Of a stretch of DNA of 64,000 bases, positions 1 through 9,516 are shown piece by piece. The position numbers and the translations under genes are program-made. A model generated the notes under the pieces. The model saw only the letters and a program-made list of their open reading frames with translations. It did no database searches and was not told the DNA's origin. The stretch's first letter is position 1. Each line of letters starts with the position of its first letter. Origin of the DNA: Cricetomys ansorgei (lineage: Eukaryota; Chordata; Mammalia; Rodentia; Nesomyidae); assembly GCA_026225945.1 (NCBI GenBank), contig JAMJFZ010001089.1, positions 4,639,501 through 4,703,500 of the forward strand, read 5' to 3'.

Positions 1-198
1 GTGAGTTCGAGCCCAGTCTAGTCTACAGAGTGAGTTCAGGACAGCCAGAGTTACAACAGAGAAACCCTGTCTCGAAACACCAAATCAAACCAGAGAAAAC
101 CAAACCAACCAACCAACCAACCAAACACACACACACACACAAAAACAAAAACCAAGCAACACAAACAAACCAATAAACAAATAAACAAACAAAAAACC
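1..198 (+). mobile_element. B1 SINE, 3' part with A-rich tail
   Basis: Bases 1-80 match the second half of a 7SL-derived B1 SINE, including the 'acagccagag' and 'gaaaccctgtctcg' blocks. An A-rich tail follows with (CAAC)n, (CA)n and (CAAA)n drift to about 198. The 5' half lies outside the window. The body carries the 'gagttacaacaga' variant shared by other B1 copies here. Confidence 0.9.
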
Positions 199-337
199 AT
201 TAGTTCTCAGTAACATGCCTCTTCCCCAATATTTACTCCTATCTGTCCAGTAATTTAGATGGGGAATGTATTTGAATACATATAGTAATGGATTCAACTA
301 GGACAGATAGGTGTATGATGGCAAATAAGATTCTTTC

Positions 338-520
338 GTGTGTATGTGGGACACAAATGTCCTTGCATGTGTGTGCCCATGTATGCTTGGGTGCACATGT
401 CCATGCATGTCTATGCCCATGTATATGTGGGTGCACATGTTTCTGCATGTGTGTGCCCATGTATGTGTGGGTGCACCTGTTTGTGCATGTGTGTGTCTTT
501 GTATGTGGAGGTCAGAGGAT
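338..520. repeat. 40-bp minisatellite, about four copies
   Basis: A 40-base unit containing 'gcatgtgtgtgcccatgtat' and 'gggtgcacatgt' repeats about four times from 362 and decays at both ends. The right end runs into 'ggaggtcagagg', a block typical of the (TG)n-flanked tail of B3-type SINEs, so the array probably grew in a SINE tail. Several open frames cross it only because three units equal 40 codons; none is a gene. Confidence 0.85.
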
Positions 521-552
521 ACCTTAGGTGTCATTCCTCAAGTGTCTTCTGC

Positions 553-640
553 CTTTAAAAGGATTTATTTTCATTTTATGTGAGGACTGTTCACCCGCAT
601 GTATGTACACTATCTGCATGCTTGGTTGTGGGAGCTAAGG
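553..640 (-). mobile_element. B2 SINE, 3' fragment
   Basis: On the minus strand this resembles the 3' end of a B2 SINE, with A/T-rich 'ggatttattttcattttatg' on the plus strand next to a 'gcatgtatgtacac' and 'catgcttggt' segment. The tRNA-like head is missing. Confidence 0.6.
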
Positions 641-1485
641 AAGCCTCTAGTGAATGTGTAAGGGATAGAGGAAGTCCTGAGTGAATGTGTATTACTGAGA
701 AGTACCAATGCCTTAGACCAGTGGAATTGGCAAACCTTCTTTCAGGCGAGGCCCAAAGGCATGGTGAAACCTTCCTCCAGCCCAAGTATGAATGTTCAGG
801 AACGATTGGCCAGTGTGTGCAAAAACTAGCAACCGCGGCTTCCTCCTGTGGGATGAGTACAACCTAGTTCTGTCCCCCTATAGAGACCCCCAATGGAGAG
901 GAGTTTACTGCCCCCGCCCAAGTTTACTCCTCTCTATAACGAACTAGCTTGGGTTTGCTGCGTAACTGTGCTGCTCCATCAGAATGAGCATGGCCCACTT
1001 GATCCCAGATTTTCTATACATGTGTCTGTCTGTTCTTTCTTCATTTCTTTGCATGTTTTATACATTATTCCCTAATGATTGCTATAGCCATGAGAATGCA
1101 TCTCTCATATCTTCATCTACTAGGAGCATAATGGGGAAAGAACCCAGCTGCTACGTATGAAATCTACTACGGTCTATAATTGAGGAGAATCCTTGCCAGG
1201 TTAGAGACTGGGTATGGCAGGGATACAGAAATCACCTTAGCATGTGAACTCTTGATGGCTGCACTAAGCTTTCTTGGATCTGCATCACAGGTAGAGATGT
1301 TTCTGTCGGACCTTTGTCCTTTACATAGAGTTGCACCTGCACTGTGATGTCTGACGACTACCTCTGCCTCCCTGACTTCCTAATTTTTCCTTATGTTTTA
1401 GACCGCTAGTATAGAGTAACATAGTGAAAGCTTATAAGAGGATTCAGGTAAGCACAATAGCATTATCATGCAATATTTCTCCATT
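641..1485. other. Unclassified single-copy-like DNA
   Basis: No repeat family or gene was recognised. Two overlapping 60-codon frames around 685-1075 show no family resemblance. Confidence 0.5.
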
Positions 1486-1487
1486 AG

Positions 1488-2160
1488 CGAGGCAGCAGAG
1501 ACTGGATCTCTGACACATGGCTGGTAGGACTATAGAGTGCAGCCATTCTATCAAAGCTTGGTGTTTTTTTTTTTTAAAAAAAACAAAGCACACAATTACC
1601 ACGGGACTGAGTGATTACATTTATCCTGGAGAAATAAAAGCATGTCATCGCAAAGAAATTTCTGCGTACGTTTGTTTATAGCTGCTTTATTTTAAATGTC
1701 CCCAAACTGGAAAGAACCCATATGTCCTTCCATATACAAATGCTTTAAAAAAAAAAACAAAAACTAGTAGTACATTGGCTCCATGGGATACTCAACCATA
1801 AAAAGAACTATAAAAAGAAGAGAAAACAATTAATGCACACTATAACTTGAATCTCTAGACAATTGCAGTGAATGGAAAAAAAAATCAGTCACGCAAGGCG
1901 ACACGCCATATTTTTCCGTTTGTTTAAGATTCTGGAGATGGCGCTGTGTGATTGAAGTAGAGAGCAGACTGGGGTTTCAGGGAAGTCTGGAACAGCAGGG
2001 AAGGGCGCAGGGCTCTGGAAGGGCAACTCAGGGGGTCACATGGTAAGGAAGATATTCTGTATAGTGGTGGCATCCATTTCCTTTCATGCAGATCATCCTA
2101 ATTTATGTCCAGAGCTGATTGTAAAGGGTACACCGGGTATCACCGTCTCCTCAATCTCCA
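1488..2160 (+). mobile_element. Ancient L1M LINE-1, ORF2 end plus 3' UTR
   Basis: The order of degenerate blocks follows the end of mammalian LINE-1 ORF2: 'tggctggtaggactata', 'tttatagctgctttatt', 'aaactggaaagaaccca', 'ggatactcaaccata'. It continues into a 3' UTR-like 'gtaaagggtacaccgggtat' near 2124-2145. Frames are broken throughout. It is sense on the plus strand and much older than the Lx copies in the window. Confidence 0.8.
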
Positions 2161-2289
2161 CAATGTGTGTCACAACCGTAGACTTTTTTACCCAATTAGA
2201 AAATTGATAGTGACATTACTTTCCTGTATATATTACATATGAAATCAAGTATTTTTTGTGTGTGTATGTTAAAAGATCATCTGTGCTTC

Positions 2290-2575
2290 TGTTTCTCTGT
2301 GTTGCTCACAAATACTTTTTTAAAACTCCAGTCTCTGCTTCCAGGTTGCCATCATGTGAACTGCCATGCCCTATCCACCACCGTGGTGGGCTGAATTCCC
2401 TCTGGGATAGACTGAATCTCTGCTATGGTGGGCTGGATCCCTTCTGCGATGGATTAAATCTCTGCCACAGTGGATCCAACCCACTGAAACTGTGACCAAA
2501 ACAAGTCTGTCTTTTAAAGTGGATATGCCAGGGATTTCATCAAAAGGACACGGGAGAAATGATTAAAGATTGCTC
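2290..2575 (+). mobile_element. MaLR-type LTR (ORR1/MT-like), 3' half
   Basis: The segment ends with 'actgtgaccaaaacaa', then 'cttttaaagt' and 'gggatttcatca', the layout of the 3' half of rodent MaLR LTRs. The part normally holding one 'ccatgatggactg' block has been expanded into 42-bp tandem copies (2384-2475). The 5' half was not recognised. Confidence 0.65.
2384..2475. repeat. 42-bp tandem duplication inside the LTR
   Basis: Two full 42-base units (2384-2425 and 2426-2467) and the start of a third all contain a 'tggtgggctg' type start and a 'gaatctctgc' type end. Each unit divides into two related 21-base halves. Confidence 0.75.
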
Positions 2576-2602
2576 TTGAATTTTTAAACTACATTTTAAA
2601 TT

Positions 2603-2737
2603 AGTGTGTGCATGAACGCTTGCAGGGGTTGAGTCTCTCCTTCCAGCGTGTGAGTAGCAGGAATCGAACTCCTGTAGGCAGTTCTGGCATCCTGGCAGCA
2701 GGCGGTTTACACTCTAAGCTGTCTTCCCAGCCCTGTT
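2603..2737 (-). mobile_element. B3-type tRNA-derived SINE
   Basis: Read on the minus strand it starts with 'gggctgggaagacagcttag', the tRNA-like head with its A-box region. It passes through a 'gttcgattcctg' B-box-like block and ends in a short (CA)-type tail at 2603. About 135 bp remain. Confidence 0.8.
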
Positions 2738-3200
2738 CTTGGTTTTACAATGAAATTTTATCTCTGGTTCCTCTTAGAACTTGTAAGCATATGGTCCACT
2801 TTCCCACCAAAGGGTAGATTCTTAAGAATGACTGGCCATTTCCTGTTTGGGCCTCCATGTCTGACGCGCTGAATTCCAGGGCGTTGTAGTTCCATGTGAA
2901 AGACCAAGACAGATTCACGGGCAGCTCTTCTTTTTATTTTAAAACTAATGTGACCTGTCAATCTCCCTTTTGGCCGTGTGAGGTTGAATCATTCTGCTCT
3001 GTGAGGTCACTGCCCGTGACTCATAAACCCTTTGTCCTTAGTCCCTAGAGGTGTTCCTGTGGCATTTACTCCTTGTCAGGTCCAAAGACAAGTCAATTTC
3101 CCCAAATTCTGGCAGTTTAGACAAAAACCAGCACTCCCAAGGAACTTGTGAAGCTGGTTCCTCTCTACCAAAGAAGCCATTTCCCTTGCTACTGGCATGA
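2738..3200. other. Unclassified; possibly upstream part of the next LTR
   Basis: No family recognised. It may be the U3 part of the ERVK-like LTR that follows, but no terminal TG or target duplication could be defined. Confidence 0.35.
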
Positions 3201-3577
3201 TGGACAAATGGCGATCTCTGGTGCCTGTTAGCACACCAAAGTTACCAAAGTGTGTGCTGGCCTCCAGGCTGCCTCAGTTTCACAAGTACCTAGCTCCCCT
3301 CACCTTCCCCTACTCTAAACTTCTCCAGCTCATGGGTTTCCTTCCCCTCCTCCTCCTTATAACCCTGCTATTTCAGCTACTCCTTCTCTTTTTACTCTCT
3401 CCTTTGTCAGCAAATCTGCTGTCATCTCTCTCTCTCTCTCTCTTACCCTGTGTACCCCCCTCTCCTCCACTCCTCTCCTGGTCAGATCCAGACTGCTGGC
3501 CATGTTTCTCTCTCTGCTCTGGACATTCCAGACACCTTGGGTGTTCTCTCTCTCATATCTACAATAAGAACCTTCCC
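3201..3577 (+). mobile_element. ERVK-like LTR fragment
   Basis: A pyrimidine-rich segment with 'ccttataaccc' (TATA-like, near 3353), a (TC)n run at 3425-3443, then 'cagacaccttgggtg' and 'tctacaataagaacctt', which looks like a decayed polyadenylation signal at an LTR R/U5 junction. The 207-codon frame over it and the following B1 is a by-product of low complexity. The boundaries and family are uncertain. Confidence 0.5.
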
Positions 3578-3578
3578 A

Positions 3579-3738
3579 GCCGGGTGGTGGTGCTGCGCAC
3601 TTTAGTCTCAGCACTCGGGAGGCAGAGGCAAGCAGATCTCTGTGAGTTCAAGGTCAGTCTGGTCTACAGAGTGAGTTCTAGGACAGCCCAGAGTTGCAAC
3701 GGGAGAAACCCTATCTTGAAAAAAACAAAACAAAATAA
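3579..3738 (+). mobile_element. B1 SINE, full length
   Basis: Starts 'gccgggtggtggtg', contains 'agcactcgggaggcagaggc' and ends in an A-rich tail that passes directly into the purine tract at 3737. It carries a 'cagagttgcaacggg' version of the local B1 variant. Confidence 0.95.
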
Positions 3739-3797
3739 AAGAAGGAGAAGGAGAGGAAGGAGGAGAAGGAGGAGGAGGAAGACGAGGAGGAGGGGAA
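3737..3797. repeat. Purine tract (GGA/GAA)n
   Basis: Sixty-one bases of purine with one C at 3783, grown from the B1 tail. It faces the pyrimidine tract at 3910-4010 in inverted orientation. Confidence 0.95.
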
Positions 3798-3909
3798 CCG
3801 TCCCTTTATCCATAGCCTAGAGCAGTCATGTCATCAGTTTATATACTCTTAGGGCAGACATGGGTTAGTCTTCAAGCGTCCAGCATGAAGATGTCTAAGC
3901 GTTTAAATG

Positions 3910-4010
3910 TTCTTCCTCTTCCTCTTCTCCTTCTCCTTCTCCTTCTCCTTCTTCTTCTTCTTCTCCTCCTCCTCCTCCTCCTCCTCCTCCTCTTTTTCTT
4001 TCTCTTTTTT
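3910..4010. repeat. 101-nt uninterrupted pyrimidine tract
   Basis: Every base from 3910 to 4010 is C or T, grading from (TTCTCC)n through (TTC)n to (TCC)n and a T-rich end. The leucine- and phenylalanine-rich frame across it is not a gene. Confidence 0.97.
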
Positions 4011-4706
4011 GAAAAACTTGTCCTAGTTCCATTAAGGATCAAGATTTAAGTCATGTAATTATATTGTGCTAATATCTCATTGTCACTTCTGGGGGAATCC
4101 ATCCTTTCTCCTCTTTCTCATCCCCTTTGATGGCTACCTATCGTCCTCCCATTGCCTTCTCCCTCTTAACAGCTTGGCTTCTAACAAAAGACCCAATAAG
4201 ATTATTCACACTGAGGTGTGACTGATGGATGCGACTCTCATGGAGGCCTTTGAATGTGAATGCAATCCAAACCCAAGGCTGAAATGCTGATGACACAGCC
4301 AGCAACTGTAGCAGCAAGTGTCTAACCAATAGACATTTTACATTCTAGACGTCTGAGCACAAAGGTGGTGTCTATTCTCACTACTCCGCATGAGAGCCCG
4401 GTCCACGTTAGGGACTGCAGAAGAGGCAGCCTCTAAGCAAAATGAGCATGGGTTGATGGCGCCTGGATGCTAACATGTGCAGGGTCCCAAATCATAAACA
4501 GATGCATCTTTCCCCCTTGTAGTTACTCTTACCGGGGCAGCTGCTGGTGGTGTTTCTGTTCCTTAATAAAATAGCACTTGCTCTGCATTTGCACACTACT
4601 TTGCAGGTTCCCGGAAGGCAGCATTTTTAATGGAAATGTATTAGAGTTAAGGAAGGCTTGACCAAAATAATTTTTTAAAAAAATGCAAAATAGACCACCT
4701 TTTATT
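4011..4706. other. Unclassified single-copy-like DNA
   Basis: No repeat or coding family recognised. A 120-codon minus frame (4529-4891) runs from here into the adjacent SINE and is not credible as a gene. Confidence 0.5.
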
Positions 4707-4990
4707 GGGAGCTGATGAGATGACTCAGTGGATAAAGTGCCTACTGTGCAACCATGAGCATCTGAGCTGGGTTTCCGGGCGCCGCACCCGCGTAGAGAGG
4801 AGGCAAGGTGGTGTGTGCCTGGGAAGGTAGAGACGGATGATATTTGGGGCTCACTGGCCAGAGAGTATAGCCAATCAGACCTCCAGTTCACTGAGAGATC
4901 CTATCTCAAGAAATAAGATGGAGAACGGCTGCCTCCAAGCATATATGCACACATGTTCATACGCAGCAGGCCCCCCACACCACACATAGC
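4707..4990 (+). mobile_element. B4-like composite SINE
   Basis: A tRNA-like head ('gagctgatgagatgactcag') is joined to a B1-like body ('aggtggtgtgtgcctg', 'gagagatcctatctcaag') and a CA-rich tail. That is the fused architecture of B4-class rodent SINEs. The junction (4775-4797) holds an unusually dense CpG group. Confidence 0.7.
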
Positions 4991-5027
4991 ACAGAGCACT
5001 ACATGTTATCGTAAACATTAATGAGCT

Positions 5028-5375
5028 GTCCACTGTGGCTGTTCTAACAAAAAGACACGAAGTGGCTTATAAGCAACAGGAGCTGATGTCTTACAGTCCC
5101 GGGCCTGGCAAATCAAGACCAGGGGCGCCGGCATGTTTGCCAGCTCATGAGGTCCCGCTACCTGGTTCACAGATGATGTCGTCTTTTCCTATCCTCACTG
5201 GGTGGAGGTGGCGAAGGCTGTCTCTGGAGTCTCTCTTACACGTGCACCAACTCCACTCGTGATCTAATTGCTTCCCCTAGCCCCGTACCGCTCTGCTTCC
5301 TGACGCCATCACCGGAGGCTTAGGATTTTTGCCCTAGAACTTGAGGGATGGTTCTCAGAGGAACATAAGCTTGAA
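5028..5375 (-). mobile_element. MLT1-type MaLR LTR
   Basis: The plus strand shows the inverse of an MLT1-like LTR: 'ctgttctaacaaaaagacac', 'agtggcttataa', 'tacctggttcacagatga' and 'tctctggagtctctctta' occur in the usual spacing. It is old and diverged. Confidence 0.7.
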
Positions 5376-7079
5376 GCCCATGCACCCAACTGCCTGCTGC
5401 TTCTCTTTGTTACGGGCCGAGTTCTCTTCCTGCCTCTGACGTCTCCTCGTGGCTTCAGTTGGTTTCCTGGACAGCATTTTCCTATTCTGGCTCTTCTCTC
5501 ATTGTTCCATTTTCCAGATGTGCTCCTGTTTTTTATTTACTCCAAGCATTTTTTTTAAGCTGTTTATAAAAAAAACAAAAAACAAAAAACACATCAATTG
5601 TTTTTTGCTCTTTGCCTCCTCCAGAGGAACTGCAATTTGCAAAAGTCTTAATTAGGGTCCCTCAGAATTCGATGCACTTCAGGATTTAAATATGGACCAT
5701 TAGTGCAACATAACTTCCAGGTTTCTCAGTTCCTCTAAATATTCTTTCTCAAACCTAGTTCCCCCATATAGTTATGCTTTCTTAAAATATTTCTCTCTAG
5801 GAGAAATCTGAAAAAAAACCAACAACAGATAAACATTATTATTACATCAAAGTTACAAGCTCGTCCCGTACCGCTATTTAGCATTGTGGTTGATTTAAGC
5901 GTTTTGTGTTTTTTTGTTTTTTTTTTAAAGTGAATTCTGAAACTCATTTGGATGTCGTTTTCATAATAAGCCGTTTTAGTGATCACATATGTTGTTGTTT
6001 TAAGGGCCCATTTCATAATGGAAAGAATACACTCTGGACTATACTGGGGATTTGATTCATGCATTTCCTTCCTCCTTATGCACTAAGCTGTTTATTAATC
6101 AGCCCGCCTACACGGTCTGTTTTCGTTCACTTTGATTTCTTTGTGTTTAAAACTCAGGCTTTAAGTTTTTAGTACTAAAAATGAAGACGACTGCTTTTAG
6201 TTGTTTGTTTGTTTATTATTACTCCAACTAGATATCTAAACATTTCCAGACTTCGAAGGGAAGAAAGAAAAGATGAGAGTAAAGCCTGTCAACACACCAG
6301 TTTATTGTACGTGGAGACCACAGAATGAGCCGATCTGCCTGAGATCGTGCAGCAAAGGCATTTGCTTAGTTGTGTAGACTTCTGAAAGTCTATGCGCTGT
6401 GGCTGTGATTCAGAGGGACGTCTGGCCATGCATTGCCTCCTCTCAGTTGTACTCAGTCTTTCGGAGGCTCCTATCACATCCACCACGAGAACACCAGCTC
6501 TATGGAGCACTAAGATGCCAGGATTCCCACAGAGTTCATTTAAGCTATGGCTACTTCACAGTTTCGCACTTACGCACCAGCCATATTTCTGAGTGGGATT
6601 CCCCGGTGCCAGGCAGCAGTTTAGGAGAGTGTAATTAAACACTCAGATCATTTAGGGAGGTCATCTGTCCCGCCCAACAGGTATTTGAGAGAGGAAAAAT
6701 GTATCTATGGTAGTCAGAAAAATAAAAAACCACAGTTCAAAAGTCTGGGAAGTTAGCTGCTTCAGCTAATGTCAGTTCTCTTGTGACTGGAGTAACAGAG
6801 AATCAGAGACTGTGGACAAGGGTGGTGCAACGTGCAGGATGATTCTCTGTCAAGTTCTAAGGACCATCAAGATGGAGGCCAACACGGATGCCTGATCAAA
6901 GGTGAAAGTGTCTGGGTGCTTGCAGAGGGGAAGTTTTCCCATGCAGTCTAAAGACAAAGGACAGATGACTGAGTATGTGATCTGCTCTTCCCCTGCCAGC
7001 CACTCTGGACTTCCCTGCATAGTAATATCCATCGGTGGTAACCCCTGACTGGCACCTGGATTGAGGACACATGCAGTAG
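5376..7079. other. Unclassified, AT-rich single-copy-like DNA
   Basis: No transposon family was recognised. Short A- or T-rich runs lie near 5570-5595 and 5910-5930. The 109-codon minus frame at 5735-6064 has low complexity and no known relative. Confidence 0.5.
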
Positions 7080-7101
7080 GATTCATTCATTCATTCATTC
7101 A
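7080..7101. repeat. (ATTC)n microsatellite
   Basis: About five copies of 'attc'. Confidence 0.9.
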
Positions 7102-9344
7102 TAGGATTTTCACTCCTTTATTTCTTAGTCACTGGCATGATCTTCCTTTTCGGTACTCGGTAATGGTGATGCTGGTGGGAAACACACTTGGCACCACTCA
7201 GTGTCATCCTTGGTCCGATTCCACCATTGTACGAGTTGTCTTTGAAGGATGTAACTCTGTCTTAATGTCCTTTCTCACCTCTTAGAAGCAAGCTAACATT
7301 TTAAAATGCGTGTTATTATTTTTACCTTGGCAAATGTGCTTTGGTAATGTAAAATCGAAAATATGCTTATGATTCTGAGTCTGGAAGTCTGGGAAATACC
7401 TAAGACAAGTTTATTTGTAATTGTTATGTGACTGGGTGTCCTGCAGGTAGAGTGGTGGTATTTGTATGGATAATAACATTAACTCATAATTCAGTACATG
7501 GTTACATGTTTATCAATTTGCTTTTCTTGGTTTCATTTCAATAGAATGAGGTTGTGTTGCCATAACCCTGGTCTTCATGTTTGGTTTTATGCATAGTATG
7601 TTCAAATGCAACAACCTTTCTCAAATCTCTACAGCTTTTTATGAATTATTTTTTCTTCGTTTCACGTGGGAAATTCTTGCTCTGTGAAAAAAGTAGCTGT
7701 TATAATTGTCAATAAAAAAGTTTAACACACGACTTTTTAACATATGTCCAAATATTATAATGGATACATTCACAATTTGTGCATTTTAAAATTATTACTT
7801 AAGAATATTATAACATACTCAATTTTATTATCAGAATATCACTGCATACATTATTAACAGTCATCACCATTTTGTTCCATACAGTTTATGTTAAATACTT
7901 CTTCTTTTGAATTTTCAGTTCTTGGGTACTAAGTTTTTAGAATGTAAACAGCTATCTATGTTCCCCAGGTGTAGCTCTCTCTAGAGTGGAGTCAACCCCT
8001 TAATTTCATTTGGTGGCTTCTGTGTGAGTCTCCACAATTTGGCAAACACTTCCATTTCCTTATTGCTTCATTTCAATGTCACAAATTTGGCAAATATCAC
8101 ATACAGTTTCTTCAAATTTTGATATTTCCCTAAAATTTAAAAAACAAATCTTAAAAGAAAATAACTACTTAATCAGGTTTTGCTTTTGTTTTAGACATAG
8201 CAAAAAACAAACAAAAAACCAGTTCAAACCATAAACTAGGGCTTAAAGATGAATTTCATTTTCCTATAGGAACACGAGTCACTGCTTATTCAAATTTTTT
8301 GTTTTTTCCTGTCGTATGTTGATCGGCTTAACATTGTGCTCACTGAAGTGGCTGTAAGATCAAAACTAGGGTGTGTTTTTATAAAACTTCTCCTTCTGCT
8401 TGGCCCTCTACAGAAAGTACTGCATGCAGTCTCAATTGTTCTGAGGAATATTGTTGCTAACATTACACACATCTGTTGTGAATAACAAGCCTGTTTCCGA
8501 ATTGGAACACAACAAGAAAATGGACACATAGTCCTTGTAGAACAGTAGTACTGTCTTCTGGCTGAAAGGAAGGATTTTGTACAGCCTCTGCTCTTGCTGT
8601 CATGTGACCCTTAGCATGTCTACCCATCGTAGACCAGGGAAGCAGGAATCCTGTTTGGAATCCTAGGACAAAGCACTCAGAGTATGTCCTCCATTGCTGA
8701 ACAACGCTGTGCTGGCCACGAGCCCTGGATCCACAAGACAGAGATGCCCACGTGGACTTGGGACCTGTTTTGCTCCTAGAACATGGCATTGGGAGAATTA
8801 GGTGTGGTCACAAACTCCAGGTTTTATTCCCACGTTCTATGTACAGCCTTTGTTACTTGCATCATGTTTAACAGTGGTTTTCTCTGCTTATATTCTGAAT
8901 ATTTAGTATTTAGCTCTCATTCTTTATCTAACAAGTTCTGTCCCTCTAGGCTTTTGTGACATGTTGTGCTCACTAAAAGCTGGGATTAGGGACCTCGCGC
9001 CTGTTGTCCAGCTCTAAAAGCAGGACCTGTGATCTAAAGTCAGGACTTAGCCAGCCTTACAGATGCTGAAGATCCCTTCAAATGGCTGCCGTGTCACACA
9101 CTAGACATCCTGTACTCTTTCCTCTTGCACCGTCCTGATCTCTGTCCCAATAAGCCCCGGGGAAGGCGCTTGGGCTCTCAATGTGCACTAACACCTTTGG
9201 AAAACAGAGTAGCTGGGAGATGCAAACCTGGCCTTCTGTTCTCGCCCCTCATCGTCCAACCTCCACGCAGTTGGCAAGCACGGCCTAGCAAAGTGAGAGC
9301 ATTTGGCCTTTAGTGCTTGGGAAGCTTCTCTTGAAAGATGATGT
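7102..9344. other. Long repeat-poor, AT-rich stretch
   Basis: About 2.2 kb without a repeat I can name. The part 7300-8250 is strongly AT-rich. A distant L1M resemblance near 7740-7890 is too weak to call. The 108-codon minus frame at 8463-8789 matches nothing I know. Confidence 0.5.
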
Positions 9345-9516
9345 GCGGGGCAGTGGTGGTACATGTCTTTAATCCCAGCGCTCTGGGGGGGGGAGGCAGA
9401 GGCAGGCGGATCTCTGTGAGCTCAAGGCCAGCCTGGTCTATAGAGTGAGTTCCAGGACAGCCAGAGTTACAACAGAGAAACCCTGTCTCAAAAAAGACGA
9501 ATAAGTAAATAAATAC
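9345..9516 (+). mobile_element. B1 SINE, full length
   Basis: Contains 'gcggggcagtggtggtacat', 'ggatctctgtgagctcaagg' and 'gccagagttacaacagag', ending with an AAGA/TAAA-rich tail. A run of nine G occurs inside at 9386-9394. Confidence 0.95.

Noticed and set aside
3197..3820. 207-codon open frame
   Set aside because: It runs through an ERVK-like LTR, a B1 SINE and a purine tract; leucine/serine-rich then arginine-rich by composition only.
3828..4049. Poly-leucine frame resembling a membrane peptide
   Set aside because: Encoded by the pyrimidine repeat at 3910-4010.
7740..7890. L1M-like AT-rich segment
   Set aside because: A few words recall the L1M 3' UTR, but the order and spacing are not convincing.
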